Virus record (IMG/VR): IMGVR_UViG_3300044675_001825
Location: 1 to 64,000 of that record
Strand: one strand, 5' to 3'
Length of the DNA: 64,000 nt
From: a virus
Position 1 is the first letter of the stretch, and each line of letters starts with the position of its first letter. Positions 1-8,626 of this stretch are shown piece after piece. Under the pieces are notes generated by a model. It was not told the origin of the DNA, searched no databases, and saw only the letters and a list, made by a program, of their open reading frames with translations. Both the position numbers and the translations under genes were made by a program.

Positions 1-221
1 TTAGCTGTATAATTTTTATCTTTTTCTTTTATTTCAATAAGATTTTTTGATTTATACATTTTACAATCATTTTTAATTTTTTCTTTATTGGTTAAGTAAT
101 ACTCTTTGTTGTATGCATTAACGCATGTTTTACATTTAGTTTGATAGCCATCTTTACTTTTAACAGTTAAAGAAAAATTAGCAAGAGATTGTTTGCTATT
201 ACAATTTATACAAGTTTTCAT
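1..221 (-). CDS. Zinc-binding HNH-like protein, N-terminal part (cut by window edge)
   Basis: The reading frame starts with ATG at 219-221 and runs off the left edge without a stop, giving 73 visible codons. The N-terminus has a CxxC pair (TCINC) and a second pair (CKTC) about 30 residues later, followed by a Lys/Asn/Tyr-rich stretch (NAYNKEYYLTNKEKIK). This is the usual start of small phage HNH endonucleases, whose catalytic HNH lies further on. That part is outside the window, so the nuclease call is inference. It follows the RIIA-like gene in the same direction but is separated from it by two hairpins. Confidence 0.6.
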   Translation of the reverse strand, partial: MKTCINCNSKQSLANFSLTVKSKDGYQTKCKTCVNAYNKEYYLTNKEKIKNDCKMYKSKNLIEIKEKDKNYTA

Positions 222-249
222 AATTTAAAAAAATAAACCCCCAAATAAA

Positions 250-309
250 AAAAGCAGTACCAGTGCTTAGTCTATAAGAGGGCATTAATGTTTTATAGTA
301 ATCTGGTAC
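250..309 (-). terminator. Two-part hairpin followed by a U-run, in the leader of the HNH-like gene
   Basis: On the minus strand an outer stem (303-309 with 257-263, GTACCAG/CTGGTAC) encloses an inner stem (293-298 with 272-277, CTATAA/TTATAG). It is followed at once by TGC and seven T. This fits an intrinsic terminator or attenuator before the leftmost gene. It could also end a short RNA transcribed between here and the RIIA-like gene. Confidence 0.5.
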
Positions 310-387
310 ATTACAAAGTAAATATAATGTATTAATTTTAATTATCCTAATTTGTTTTCCATTTTTATTTATTTAATTAATTGTTAC

Positions 388-426
388 TTTTTAAAACTTT
401 GAGGTCACAATATGTAACCTCAAAGT
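388..426 (-). terminator. Intrinsic terminator of the RIIA-like gene
   Basis: A perfect 10-bp inverted repeat (actttgaggt 396-405, acctcaaagt 417-426) lies directly after the stop codon at 430. A TTTT run follows on the minus strand. Confidence 0.7.
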
Positions 427-429
427 AAT

Positions 430-2760
430 TTAATTTACTAAATTCTCTATTATTTCTTCTGTTAACACTTCCTCATTAAGAGTGAGGTGATAATGTTTGA
501 GGTCCACTCTGTATCTGTAGTATTTGAAAAGGTCAGCTAATACATTTACAAGATCATTTTTCTCATCATAATAACCTACACCTTTCATGAATGGATTTAA
601 GAAAGGAAGCTTGTCAAATATCTCTTGTAGCTCCATCACTTCAGGATAGATGGTCATGTCAAACAGCTTATGCTCTTCAGCCACTACCAACATAGATTCT
701 AAGAATTCTTTAGCTGCATCACTACCACCTGAATAACCAGGTAAGTAATAATGATCAGCTGCATACTTAGACAATACATCTAATTTTTTACGTAAAGGGG
801 AACATGTATATCCCACTTGTACATTTCTCTCAAATGTAGATCTGTATTTATCCATCATCTTTCTAATTAGATAAGCTGTAGCCATACGTTTGAATGGTTT
901 GTTTTTCCCTTCCATAAATTGTTCTAATGATATTAAGTTATGTATTTCTGAATCCTTTATGATGTTTAGTTCTCTCTGAGAGAATGTAACCACTTTCATC
1001 TTTTGTTTTTGTATGCAACCAAACAAAGCATCAAGCTTCATATAGTCATCGTGATGTGCATACACCTTCAGATTCTTATCAGATTCTAGTTTCTCCAACT
1101 TGTATATTATAGGGACGAATTTACAACATCTACCATCACTCCACTTCTGAAGATCATCAGCTTCTTTACCATTGATTTCTCCTTTAAGCTTTTGTCTTCT
1201 GACACCAGGAATACCAGTTCCAATAGCAGATGGCTTAATCTTCTTCTTACTATCAATAAAAGCTTGTGGCACCTCAAAAGCATCTAGATCTATGAAGTTA
1301 GCACTGATAAGAGATATCACATGTTGATACTCTTCTATCACTTGTCTCCATTGATTCTTTGGATAAGACTTAAGACCTAATGCATGGTAATAGGTAGTGT
1401 TGTCAAACTTAGCAGGATGACCTAACGTCATAGGTTTAGCTGGTTTAACAAAGAAATTGTTGTCACTTTCTACACATGTAGCTCTTAAATAGTCTTTCTT
1501 GATTCCAGGAATTCTATCTTGATATACATACACTTTAGCACTTCCATTACATACATTCTCAATGTTGTATCCATATACATAATGTTTGTCCATGTCGTGC
1601 ATTCTCTTATATCTCAAAGAGAATTTACACTTGAATGAATTACTTAGAATAAACTGTTTGTGTGCTTTGTACACAGCAGTAAAATTCAAAAGCTTGATTC
1701 CTTCTAACTGAGGAATAGCTGGTTGAATAGTAGAGAACTTAACAAATGGATCAATTCTTTGTTTATCTCCATTCTCCATAGTCAAGAAATATCCACTCTT
1801 CTCAAGATAGTTTATAACAGATTTGATGTCATTACCTTCTTCAATGCTTTCATTGTACTTAGTGATAAAATAATCAGCTACGTTAGCAAGTCTTTCCTTG
1901 ATGATAATCTTGGCCTCCTGTGTGTAACGCAATGATTCTCTATTAGGAGTTGGATATAATCCATCACTCAATGAAAATCTAAGAGCTACAGGAAAGTCAA
2001 TTCTATCAATACCAAGCTTCTCAAAGTCTAAAGGATAATACACATTGTCCAAACAGATGTGTAGTTTACTATCTGTACTCATTTCAGAAAACTGAAAATG
2101 TGGATGTCTGCTAATGATGAATTCATTAGTGATAGATGAATCTTCTGGTACATCAAAGTATACACTCTCGAAATAACAAAGCTGTTCCTTAATCTTTTTA
2201 TGAAACTGCCATTTGTCACTGTACTTCACAGGAATAATAACCTTTACACCATTTCTTTCTGTGGTTTCTTTCTCATATAAAAGATCAATAGTGTTAGTGT
2301 CTTCTCCTTCATACATCATATACTTACGTTCCATACCATCTTTTCTACATACGAAGTAGAAACTAGATGAATAAGCTAACGGGCTCTTAAAACCAAGCCC
2401 CATAGCTCCGATCTCTATATTTGATTCTCTTTTAGTAGATTTACCATATTTACTAAGAATATTTGTAACATCTTCATGTGATAACCCAACCCCAAAATCT
2501 TCTACACAAAACTCGTAGTTGTTAGCTGCAGATGCTTTTAAGGATACAACAATTGGTTCATCAATACCAGCTCTTCTATGACTGTCTAGTGCATTAGATG
2601 CACATTCTCTAATAGCAGAACCTATATCATCTGAATACAGGTTCTTACTTAACATTTGCATAAGGATCTGTGCACTATCTAAGTCTAGTGACATTCCAAT
2701 TGATTCTTGTGATTGTCCATCAACTAGGACATTCGCTTCTTTCTGTTTTTCTAAAATCAT
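430..2760 (-). CDS. RIIA-like GHKL-family ATPase
   Basis: The 776-residue protein has the Bergerat ATP-binding fold of GHKL ATPases. The N box is at about 51-61 (RECASNALDSH), the G1 box at 88-94 (DFGVGLS) and the G2 box at 118-127 (GAMGLGFKSP). Length and architecture match the phage RIIA family (T4 RIIA is about 725 residues), which is linked to exclusion of superinfecting phage and to lysis control; the molecular reaction is unknown. No RIIB-like partner is seen next to it. It is the last gene of the leftward replication-side operon before a strong terminator. Family assignment is firm; the role is inferred. Confidence 0.85.
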   Translation of the reverse strand: MILEKQKEANVLVDGQSQESIGMSLDLDSAQILMQMLSKNLYSDDIGSAIRECASNALDSHRRAGIDEPIVVSLKASAANNYEFCVEDFGVGLSHEDVTNILSKYGKSTKRESNIEIGAMGLGFKSPLAYSSSFYFVCRKDGMERKYMMYEGEDTNTIDLLYEKETTERNGVKVIIPVKYSDKWQFHKKIKEQLCYFESVYFDVPEDSSITNEFIISRHPHFQFSEMSTDSKLHICLDNVYYPLDFEKLGIDRIDFPVALRFSLSDGLYPTPNRESLRYTQEAKIIIKERLANVADYFITKYNESIEEGNDIKSVINYLEKSGYFLTMENGDKQRIDPFVKFSTIQPAIPQLEGIKLLNFTAVYKAHKQFILSNSFKCKFSLRYKRMHDMDKHYVYGYNIENVCNGSAKVYVYQDRIPGIKKDYLRATCVESDNNFFVKPAKPMTLGHPAKFDNTTYYHALGLKSYPKNQWRQVIEEYQHVISLISANFIDLDAFEVPQAFIDSKKKIKPSAIGTGIPGVRRQKLKGEINGKEADDLQKWSDGRCCKFVPIIYKLEKLESDKNLKVYAHHDDYMKLDALFGCIQKQKMKVVTFSQRELNIIKDSEIHNLISLEQFMEGKNKPFKRMATAYLIRKMMDKYRSTFERNVQVGYTCSPLRKKLDVLSKYAADHYYLPGYSGGSDAAKEFLESMLVVAEEHKLFDMTIYPEVMELQEIFDKLPFLNPFMKGVGYYDEKNDLVNVLADLFKYYRYRVDLKHYHLTLNEEVLTEEIIENLVN

Positions 2761-2770
2761 CTTTCTGTTT

Positions 2771-3103
2771 TTAAATTGTTTCTCTTTTAACTAACCAAAT
2801 TTGTCTACTATTTAGATCTACTGACACTCTAAGATTGTGATCTTCAGGTGTAGGTATCCATGTTTTTTGCATTCTATTGTGAACTTTACCTGCACTATCA
2901 GTATATGAATATGATAACACTTCTTCCTGTCTTGTAGTGCATCTAAAGTTTGCATGCATTGGTTTTTTAGTTCTCCAACTTGTTTTGGTTTTACTCATTG
3001 TTGGTGGTGTTAGCACTCTTAAATACTTGAAGTATGACTGACAAGATATCATTATCTCATCACCTACTTGTAAATCTTGAACTTCAATTAATCTATTTTC
3101 CAT
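2771..3103 (-). CDS. Hypothetical protein, 110 aa
   Basis: Not recognised. The N-terminus (VQDLQVGDEIMIS) looks like a small beta-barrel/SH3-like start. The middle is basic and rich in Ser, Thr, Arg and Lys. It lies between the UDG homologue and the RIIA-like gene with gaps of 10-15 bases, so it is probably in the same transcript. Confidence 0.7.
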   Translation of the reverse strand: MENRLIEVQDLQVGDEIMISCQSYFKYLRVLTPPTMSKTKTSWRTKKPMHANFRCTTRQEEVLSYSYTDSAGKVHNRMQKTWIPTPEDHNLRVSVDLNSRQIWLVKRETI

Positions 3104-3117
3104 TTTTTTTCTAATTT

Positions 3118-3837
3118 TTAAAAAGGTGGATCAATGTCTACCCATAAGACAGTGTCACCATTCATTTCATCTAATAATCTATTTACTTTCTTAAACACAC
3201 CTTCTGTGTCCCAATCAATTCCTTTGTAACTTGCTGATGCTGGATGAGACACTTCAAACACATGTGTGAATATACCTGTGTATTTTTTGTATCTAGCAGC
3301 ATCTTTCCCAAGAAAGACAATTGGTACACCTAAGTGGTTTATAATTTCCTCAAAGAGGTATTTGATAAATGGTTCCCATATTTCCATATGACTACCAGCT
3401 TTATCTTTCTCTGTTGTTAAAGCAGCATTAAGCATAAGCACTCCCTGGTGAGCTAAAAAGCTTACATCTGGGTTCTCTATAATATCTAAGTTTAGTCCAT
3501 CATAGAATTCCTTTTCCATAGCTCTATAGAATTGGTCTAAAGAAGGCTGAACTTGTCCTGTTACAGAACATCCCATAAGTAATCCATCTGCTACTGGTGC
3601 ATCATTCTTAAATGTGTGGTAAGGGCACATGCCTACCAACACCACTTTAAGATCATCTAATGGTGTCTCTAAGAAACATCTCCATACGTGCATAGAGATG
3701 GGAGCAACTTTCTTGCCTCTCTTACTCTCTGCTTTTAGAAATGCATAAATCTTATCACACTCTTCACTCTCTATGAATGGCTGCATCCTTGCATGCCAAC
3801 TAGGGTGAAATTTGTCTTTAAACGATTCCCATTTCAT
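3118..3837 (-). CDS. Uracil-DNA glycosylase family 1 homologue with altered catalytic motif
   Basis: The 239-residue protein aligns with Ung-type uracil-DNA glycosylase through its whole core. The water-activating loop is at 69-74, the uracil-binding strand is LMLN at 134-137 followed by the family-typical KAGSH, and the leucine-loop counterpart is HPASA at 198-202. Active Ung has GQDPYH in the first motif; here it reads GMCPYH, so the catalytic Asp is Cys71. The Asn of the uracil pocket and the late His are kept. UDG homologues are common in crAss-like phages beside primase genes. The protein may be a weak enzyme, or a DNA- or replisome-binding protein that has lost catalysis. The start overlaps the upstream stop as ATGA. 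Confidence 0.85.
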   Translation of the reverse strand: MKWESFKDKFHPSWHARMQPFIESEECDKIYAFLKAESKRGKKVAPISMHVWRCFLETPLDDLKVVLVGMCPYHTFKNDAPVADGLLMGCSVTGQVQPSLDQFYRAMEKEFYDGLNLDIIENPDVSFLAHQGVLMLNAALTTEKDKAGSHMEIWEPFIKYLFEEIINHLGVPIVFLGKDAARYKKYTGIFTHVFEVSHPASASYKGIDWDTEGVFKKVNRLLDEMNGDTVLWVDIDPPF

Positions 3838-4010
3838 AATGATAATGATATTTTTCTATGAAAGAATCTTGTTAATATGGATTCTAAATTTTCAATGCTT
3901 ATGCATTCCACTGTTCCCAATGTTTCACCATTTTCTGTAAGGGATAACCATTCAATGTTTTCTTTAATCTCTTCTTCGAGTATTTCTAACTCGTCATCTG
4001 TTGCTCTCAT
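3834..4010 (-). CDS. Small acidic protein, 58 aa
   Basis: The frame runs from ATG at 4008-4010 to TGA at 3834-3836. Both ends overlap the neighbouring genes as ATGA, which supports it as a real, translationally coupled gene. The first half is highly acidic and probably helical (DDELEILEEEIKENIEWL). No family is recognised. Confidence 0.6.
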   Translation of the reverse strand: MRATDDELEILEEEIKENIEWLSLTENGETLGTVECISIENLESILTRFFHRKISLSL

Positions 4011-4198
4011 AAGTCTTTTTCGTCTTTATAAATTTCTAATAATTGTTTTACATCATCAAAATCATAACCTCTGCCTTTCATTTTGCACACTCTAATCCAA
4101 TCTGCAAATCCAATAGCAAATTCTTCTGCTATTTGTTCACATTCGGTAGTATCAAACCAGGTTGATGTTGCTTTTTTAAACTTTTCTTTTAGTGTCAT
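4007..4198 (-). CDS. Hypothetical protein, 63 aa
   Basis: A small helical, charged protein (MTLKEKFKKATSTWFDTTEC start) of the kind that abounds in leftward accessory runs of Bacteroidota phages. It ends in an ATGA overlap with the next gene and starts one base after the stop of the 131-aa gene. Function unknown. Confidence 0.65.
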   Translation of the reverse strand: MTLKEKFKKATSTWFDTTECEQIAEEFAIGFADWIRVCKMKGRGYDFDDVKQLLEIYKDEKDL

Positions 4199-4199
4199 A

Positions 4200-4595
4200 T
4201 TAATAATTTAAAATTCCTGAATCTCTAATCTTCTCATACAGTTCTGTCTTCTGTGCAGGAAACAATGCTGTCTCATCTATAAAAGCTTTTAAAAACTTCT
4301 TTCTATTAGATATATCTAAAATGTTTTCCATACCTAAAGCTTTCTCCACTCTGTTTGATAGTTCTGTTATCACTGTAGCTCCCTTCTTAAAATGTTCTAA
4401 TTCATCTTCATGTTTAGGTTTAATCATTTTACCTACGTATTGTTCTACATGTGGAATGCATGTTCTTATAGATTGTTTTGCTTTTTGAACAAACAGTCCA
4501 TTTTCATCCATTGTCTCAAATCTTTCTAATAGCATTGTTGCTAATACAAGACTCTCTATTACAACATCACTAAGTTCTTCTGATGTTAGTTTCAT
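4200..4595 (-). CDS. Hypothetical helical protein, 131 aa
   Basis: Predominantly alpha-helical and charged, without a recognised motif, signal peptide or membrane segment. It lies between the primase group and the UDG homologue, and its start overlaps the upstream 58-aa gene as ATGA. A replication-associated role would be inference from position only. Confidence 0.7.
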   Translation of the reverse strand: MKLTSEELSDVVIESLVLATMLLERFETMDENGLFVQKAKQSIRTCIPHVEQYVGKMIKPKHEDELEHFKKGATVITELSNRVEKALGMENILDISNRKKFLKAFIDETALFPAQKTELYEKIRDSGILNY

Positions 4596-4768
4596 ATTAT
4601 TTCTTTTAATGTTAACTCGTATTTCTTCCCATCTGAAGTTTCTATAACACCCTCGTGGTTTATATACTTTACTGTTTTATACACTTCAGTAAAATGAATA
4701 TTGAGTGATTTAGATATAGCTAATCTAAACCAATGACCAGCTGTGCTATTTAGTTTCCAACTATTCAT
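4592..4768 (-). CDS. Hypothetical protein, 58 aa
   Basis: The frame runs from ATG at 4766-4768 to TGA at 4592-4594. It is coupled by ATGA overlap to the primase stop upstream and to the 131-aa gene downstream. The C-terminal half resembles a small beta hairpin (YINHEGVIETSDGKKYELTL). Function unknown. Confidence 0.6.
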   Translation of the reverse strand: MNSWKLNSTAGHWFRLAISKSLNIHFTEVYKTVKYINHEGVIETSDGKKYELTLKEII

Positions 4769-5766
4769 ATTAGTTCTTTTTGTGTTAAATATTGTTCAAT
4801 AACTTTTAGTCCATGTGTCTTAGCTAAATCAGCCCAGTCTTTAATTCCTTCATCTAGATAAAGTCTTGGTACATTACAATACTCAAACCCAAACTTGTCA
4901 GTTATAAGTTGAGAATTCTTTACACCAGTCTCATCACTATCGAATGATAGAATTTGTCTTTCTGAGTTTTCTTTTAAGTATTCAACGTTCTCTTCAGAGA
5001 AACATCCCATACCTTCATTTTGAACTGCACAACAACATGGAAACACTTTTTTCATCACCATGTAATCCTTCTTACTCTTATTGATGAACGCAACATCACA
5101 ATCTCTTATGTCATCTAGTCCATCCATCATAGTAATAGGTACATTATTTGGCATCCACTTATTCTTCTTGTCAGCAAATGGTCTGTAGATCTTCCAATGT
5201 CCTTCATATAGATAACCAAACCTCAACTCTGTATCCTTTAAAGGAAACTTCTTCTTGTTAAGAAATAGTGTGTCTATTGAATATACATTATTAGCTCTCA
5301 GATCATCTATGTCCTGATAATACCCATTCCAATAGGCCAGTTCTTCGTGTGTAAACTTTCTAGGTTTAACCTGAATGAAATACTCACGTTTAGATGTAGC
5401 TGTTGGTTGTGTATAATTAGAAACAATCCTCTCGTAGTTTCTTGTAGAGGACCCTGTGACAATCCCTAGATCAAAATCTCTATCAATCATCAACATTGCT
5501 TCACGCAATGATATATTGAATAGCATCATAACGAAATCAAAGCATCCACCTTTCTTGCTGGAGTCTCCAAAATCACAAAATCTCAATGCTCCTCCTCTAT
5601 ATCCTATAATGAATGATGGATTCTTTTCGTTTCTAAAGGGAGAATAAGTAACAACATTAATTTTCCAATTCTGATGTGGCATATAGAACTTGTAAATATC
5701 ATAGTCAGATATCTTCTCTAGTATGCTATCAGGTGTCAAGTTTACTTTTTTTCTACCTTGTATCAT
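4765..5766 (-). CDS. DnaG-type DNA primase (TOPRIM)
   Basis: The 333-residue protein synthesises primers for phage DNA replication by homology to DnaG-like primases. The N-terminal part resembles the CHC2-type zinc/DNA-binding domain but keeps only part of the cysteines (SPFRNEKNPSF, then CDFGDSSKKGGCFDFVM at about 64-80). The C-terminal part is a TOPRIM domain with the glutamate in QNEGMG and the metal-binding FDSDETG at about 275-281. It is shorter than cellular DnaG and lacks a helicase-binding domain. It is read from just after an intrinsic terminator and is followed by the coupled small genes and the UDG homologue. Confidence 0.85.
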   Translation of the reverse strand: MIQGRKKVNLTPDSILEKISDYDIYKFYMPHQNWKINVVTYSPFRNEKNPSFIIGYRGGALRFCDFGDSSKKGGCFDFVMMLFNISLREAMLMIDRDFDLGIVTGSSTRNYERIVSNYTQPTATSKREYFIQVKPRKFTHEELAYWNGYYQDIDDLRANNVYSIDTLFLNKKKFPLKDTELRFGYLYEGHWKIYRPFADKKNKWMPNNVPITMMDGLDDIRDCDVAFINKSKKDYMVMKKVFPCCCAVQNEGMGCFSEENVEYLKENSERQILSFDSDETGVKNSQLITDKFGFEYCNVPRLYLDEGIKDWADLAKTHGLKVIEQYLTQKELI

Positions 5767-5775
5767 ATAGCTTTA

Positions 5776-5806
5776 AATAAAAAACCCTCACCATTTCTGA
5801 TGAGGG
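5776..5806 (-). terminator. Intrinsic terminator after the single-strand binding protein gene
   Basis: An 8-bp stem with one G-U pair (5799-5806 with 5785-5792) and a 6-base loop is followed on the minus strand by TTTTTTATTT. It separates the SSB gene upstream from the primase gene downstream. Confidence 0.85.
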
Positions 5807-5829
5807 CTCTTATCAACAATTAATTTGAA

Positions 5830-6702
5830 TTAATAATCATCACCATCATCTGAAATATACGCATCTGAGGCAACTAAGTTATCATCAGGATTATAATCCT
5901 GAATTTCTTTAAAAGTGTAATAGTCTTTACAACCATATTCACCTATTATATTCATAACAAACTTCTCATGACCTTTTAGATCACGAGGTTTCTTATTCTT
6001 AAGAGTCTCTTGTGTCTTTTTGTTTCCATAATCAACAAGTCTGAATTGCTTCAATGCATACCCACCAATAAACGCTTTATTGTAGATACCTTGATACTCT
6101 TTAGACTCTCCATCTCTCTCTTTAACTATTACAGTGGCAAGAGCTACAACAGATTTAGCCCACTCACCATCAATTTGATCTCTAAGGTCTTTTACATTAC
6201 CTCTCATCAACTTCTTCCATTCTAATTGTAGAACAGTGTCCACATCACGATAATCAAGATCAGCTAACCATGTACGCATAAAGTTGTAAAGATCTTCTTC
6301 ACCTGTATATGCTATTCTGAAATCTCTTCCTTTGGTAAACCATTCAGCAAGATCATTCTCATCAGCTGCCCAAGAACATTGACCAACAGAATTGATATAT
6401 TGATGCTTGGTACCATCTTTGTTCTCACGTTCTTTGTCTTCTAAGAAGAAGCTCACTTTGAATTTTTCATCATGGTTAACTCTTTGTAACCACACATCAA
6501 CACGTAGATAGTTATTTCCATCCTTAGTCTCACCCAAATACTCAGCAGCTTTGCTGTCTTCTTTAAGATCCATTCCAAGAACATCTTTAAACTCTTCCAA
6601 TGTTGGATTGATTGCAATCACATTTGCCTCAAATAGGCCTACTTTCTTAGAAAAATCTCCACTTCCTGTGTTTTCTCTTTTCTTTCCTCCGATACTACTC
6701 AT
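5830..6702 (-). CDS. Single-stranded DNA-binding protein
   Basis: A 290-residue protein with the layout of crAss-like phage SSBs: a mixed beta core and a short acidic C-terminal tail (SDAYISDDGDDY), as used by SSB proteins to contact replication partners. No membrane segment. It lies between the Sak4-like ATPase and the primase, and the operon ends in an intrinsic terminator right after it. The OB fold itself cannot be read from sequence alone, so the call rests on tail, size and context. Confidence 0.7.
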   Translation of the reverse strand: MSSIGGKKRENTGSGDFSKKVGLFEANVIAINPTLEEFKDVLGMDLKEDSKAAEYLGETKDGNNYLRVDVWLQRVNHDEKFKVSFFLEDKERENKDGTKHQYINSVGQCSWAADENDLAEWFTKGRDFRIAYTGEEDLYNFMRTWLADLDYRDVDTVLQLEWKKLMRGNVKDLRDQIDGEWAKSVVALATVIVKERDGESKEYQGIYNKAFIGGYALKQFRLVDYGNKKTQETLKNKKPRDLKGHEKFVMNIIGEYGCKDYYTFKEIQDYNPDDNLVASDAYISDDGDDY

Positions 6703-6718
6703 TTTAATTTAATTTAAT

Positions 6719-7390
6719 TTAGTTATAATAATCATTTACTGTGTCTACCACCAACTGTAAGTTGTTTGGTATTTTTGTTTCTGCAAACATCCCATCAGGA
6801 CTTTTAGCTGGCATCTTTCTATAACGATTTGTTACGAAGTTGTATGTAGCTGTACCATCTTTATTCTCTTCTACGAGTGTGTAAAGACATACAGTTAATA
6901 ATCCTTCTAATAACACTTGGTTATCGATAAGCTTACCTGCAGTTTTGATCTTATATCCTATAATCTCTCCACCATCTTCAATAGTTTCTGGGTGAGTTAG
7001 ATAGAATACAGTGATGTCATCTCTCAATTGTCTAGCTGTTCTAAATAGATCAACCATGTCTTTAGCCATAAGACTAAACTTGGTAAATCCTACTTCTGTA
7101 GCTTTAGCCACCATATTGAATCCCATAATGTAATTAGAGTCTTCGATGATGATGTTCTTAATGTGAGGAGCTTTCTCTGAGATAGTTCTCAACAAACGAG
7201 AGATCTCGTTAGCATCTTCTATCTCTTTGTAATTTTTGTTCTCTACGTTGTAAAGCTTTTCAGATCCCTTGAATGGGAGCTCTTTCTTTGCAACGTTAAT
7301 AATGTACGTTTCTTCTGGATTCAGATGCTTGATTGCTGTACTCTTTCCAGTACCAGTTGCACCAACAATCCCTACTAATTTACTTGCCAT
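6719..7390 (-). CDS. Sak4-like recombination ATPase (RecA-fold, AAA_24 type)
   Basis: A 223-residue P-loop ATPase. Walker A is GATGTGKST at 10-18, the Walker B strand is IIIEDS at about 80-85, and a Thr/His sensor lies in FYLTHPETIEDGGEIIGYKIKTAGKL. This pattern is typical of Sak4-like phage proteins that help strand annealing and recombination together with a cognate SSB, and the SSB gene is the next gene downstream. A near-consensus promoter lies just upstream at 7433-7464. Confidence 0.8.
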   Translation of the reverse strand: MASKLVGIVGATGTGKSTAIKHLNPEETYIINVAKKELPFKGSEKLYNVENKNYKEIEDANEISRLLRTISEKAPHIKNIIIEDSNYIMGFNMVAKATEVGFTKFSLMAKDMVDLFRTARQLRDDITVFYLTHPETIEDGGEIIGYKIKTAGKLIDNQVLLEGLLTVCLYTLVEENKDGTATYNFVTNRYRKMPAKSPDGMFAETKIPNNLQLVVDTVNDYYN

Positions 7391-7432
7391 TGTTTACTTG
7401 CTTTAATTATTAATATTAGTTTTTTCATTGTA

Positions 7433-7464
7433 TAAATATACGAATAATTTTTTTAATTATCAAA
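7433..7464 (-). promoter_or_regulatory. Bacteroidota-type promoter before the Sak4-like gene
   Basis: On the minus strand TTTG (7461-7464) is followed after 20 bp by TATATTTA (7433-7440), one base off the TAnnTTTG consensus. The -33 box overlaps the last codons of the SF2 helicase gene. Confidence 0.5.
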
Positions 7465-8536
7465 CGTATTTTATCTTATTTTCATCAAAGAATTCAAGTG
7501 CTTTCTTCAACCATTTCTGCTCTACAAGCTCGTCAGAACTGATGATATAGATATGAGCTTTCTTATCAGGAGTGTTATACTCCATAGCCATACATCTATT
7601 AATCTTCTGTGCTAAGTTCTCTGCATTACTATCAAAATAGTTGATAATCACCTTGTCCAATGGCTTATATGTCACTCCTGTGTTACCAATCTTTACAACA
7701 GCAAGATGATTACCCTTTCCTTCAGCAAAATCTTCAAAAACTTGTTTCTCTTTAGACTTATTATGATAGGAAGGAATACCAAGATTGTCTGCCACTGCAG
7801 TGGTACCACAGAACACTAACACTCTCTCATCATTATGTGCAGCCAAAAGTCTCTTTGTAGCATTACTTTTGGCTAGGGATGATTGAATGATACGCATTCT
7901 GGCCAGACGTAAGAACATAGCATTGCTACCTTCTCTGTCCATCTTATTGATCACCCAGGTAAGATCATCAAACTGTTTCTTTTCAGTTTTGTTCTTTGTC
8001 TTATACTCCTGTAATGTTCTTGTGTCTAAAGGCACTCTAATCACACGAATTTCATAATCAACTATAACTCCCTCTTCAATTGCTTTTTCAATTGGATAGG
8101 TAGCTATTACATGAAGATCTAATTCTTCTTCAAGAGTTCTTTCTGTCCAACTGGATAATGTACCAGTTAGACCAAGGATCTGTCCATTAACATCGAACAG
8201 GTCCTTACACACTTCTATTTGAGCCTCGCTCAATAGATGTATCTCATCTATAATAACAACATCAAAGCTTTGCTCAGCATACTTCTTTAATGATAGATGC
8301 GTAGTGTATGTGACAATGCTGTCATCAAACCCTAGCTCTTCAAAATCAGCTTGCCAAGATTCTTTAATCTTGTTGTCTGGATAAGCAATGAGAATACTCT
8401 CAGGCTTAACCTTTTCTAATGCATGTATACTAGTTCTAATCTTTCCAAACCTTGGAGCAAGTAATAGTATGCCATACATTCCATGCTTTAGCCATACATC
8501 TGCGAATTCTTTTTGTCTTTTGTCTCTTAGTGTCAT
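7460..8536 (-). CDS. Superfamily 2 DNA helicase (UvsW/SNF2-like)
   Basis: The 358-residue protein has the SF2 motif series. Motif I is divergent (LAPRFGKIRTS, about 26-36). Motif II is DEIH at 97-100, motif III LTGTL at 123-127, a motif IV-like strand is VLVFCGTT, and motifs V/VI are IGNTGVTYKP and QKINRCM near the C-terminus. Phage members of this family remodel branched DNA during replication and recombination. The gene is coupled by ATGA overlap to a 30-aa reading frame upstream. Motifs are clear; the exact substrate is unknown. Confidence 0.85.
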   Translation of the reverse strand: MTLRDKRQKEFADVWLKHGMYGILLLAPRFGKIRTSIHALEKVKPESILIAYPDNKIKESWQADFEELGFDDSIVTYTTHLSLKKYAEQSFDVVIIDEIHLLSEAQIEVCKDLFDVNGQILGLTGTLSSWTERTLEEELDLHVIATYPIEKAIEEGVIVDYEIRVIRVPLDTRTLQEYKTKNKTEKKQFDDLTWVINKMDREGSNAMFLRLARMRIIQSSLAKSNATKRLLAAHNDERVLVFCGTTAVADNLGIPSYHNKSKEKQVFEDFAEGKGNHLAVVKIGNTGVTYKPLDKVIINYFDSNAENLAQKINRCMAMEYNTPDKKAHIYIISSDELVEQKWLKKALEFFDENKIKYV

Positions 8537-8625
8537 TCTGATCCTTTATTAATTAGATAATACCACAACCAAATCATCTTAGGTCTTATGAATTCATAAG
8601 CTGCCCATAATAATATATATTTCAT
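8533..8625 (-). CDS. Mini-protein, 30 aa, hydrophobic
   Basis: ATG at 8623-8625, TGA at 8533-8535. It fills the gap between the DnaB-type helicase and the SF2 helicase, with ATGA overlap into the latter. It is rich in Trp, Tyr, Leu and Ile and may touch the membrane. It could instead be a leader that couples translation. Confidence 0.45.
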   Translation of the reverse strand: MKYILLWAAYEFIRPKMIWLWYYLINKGSE

Positions 8626-8626
8626 T

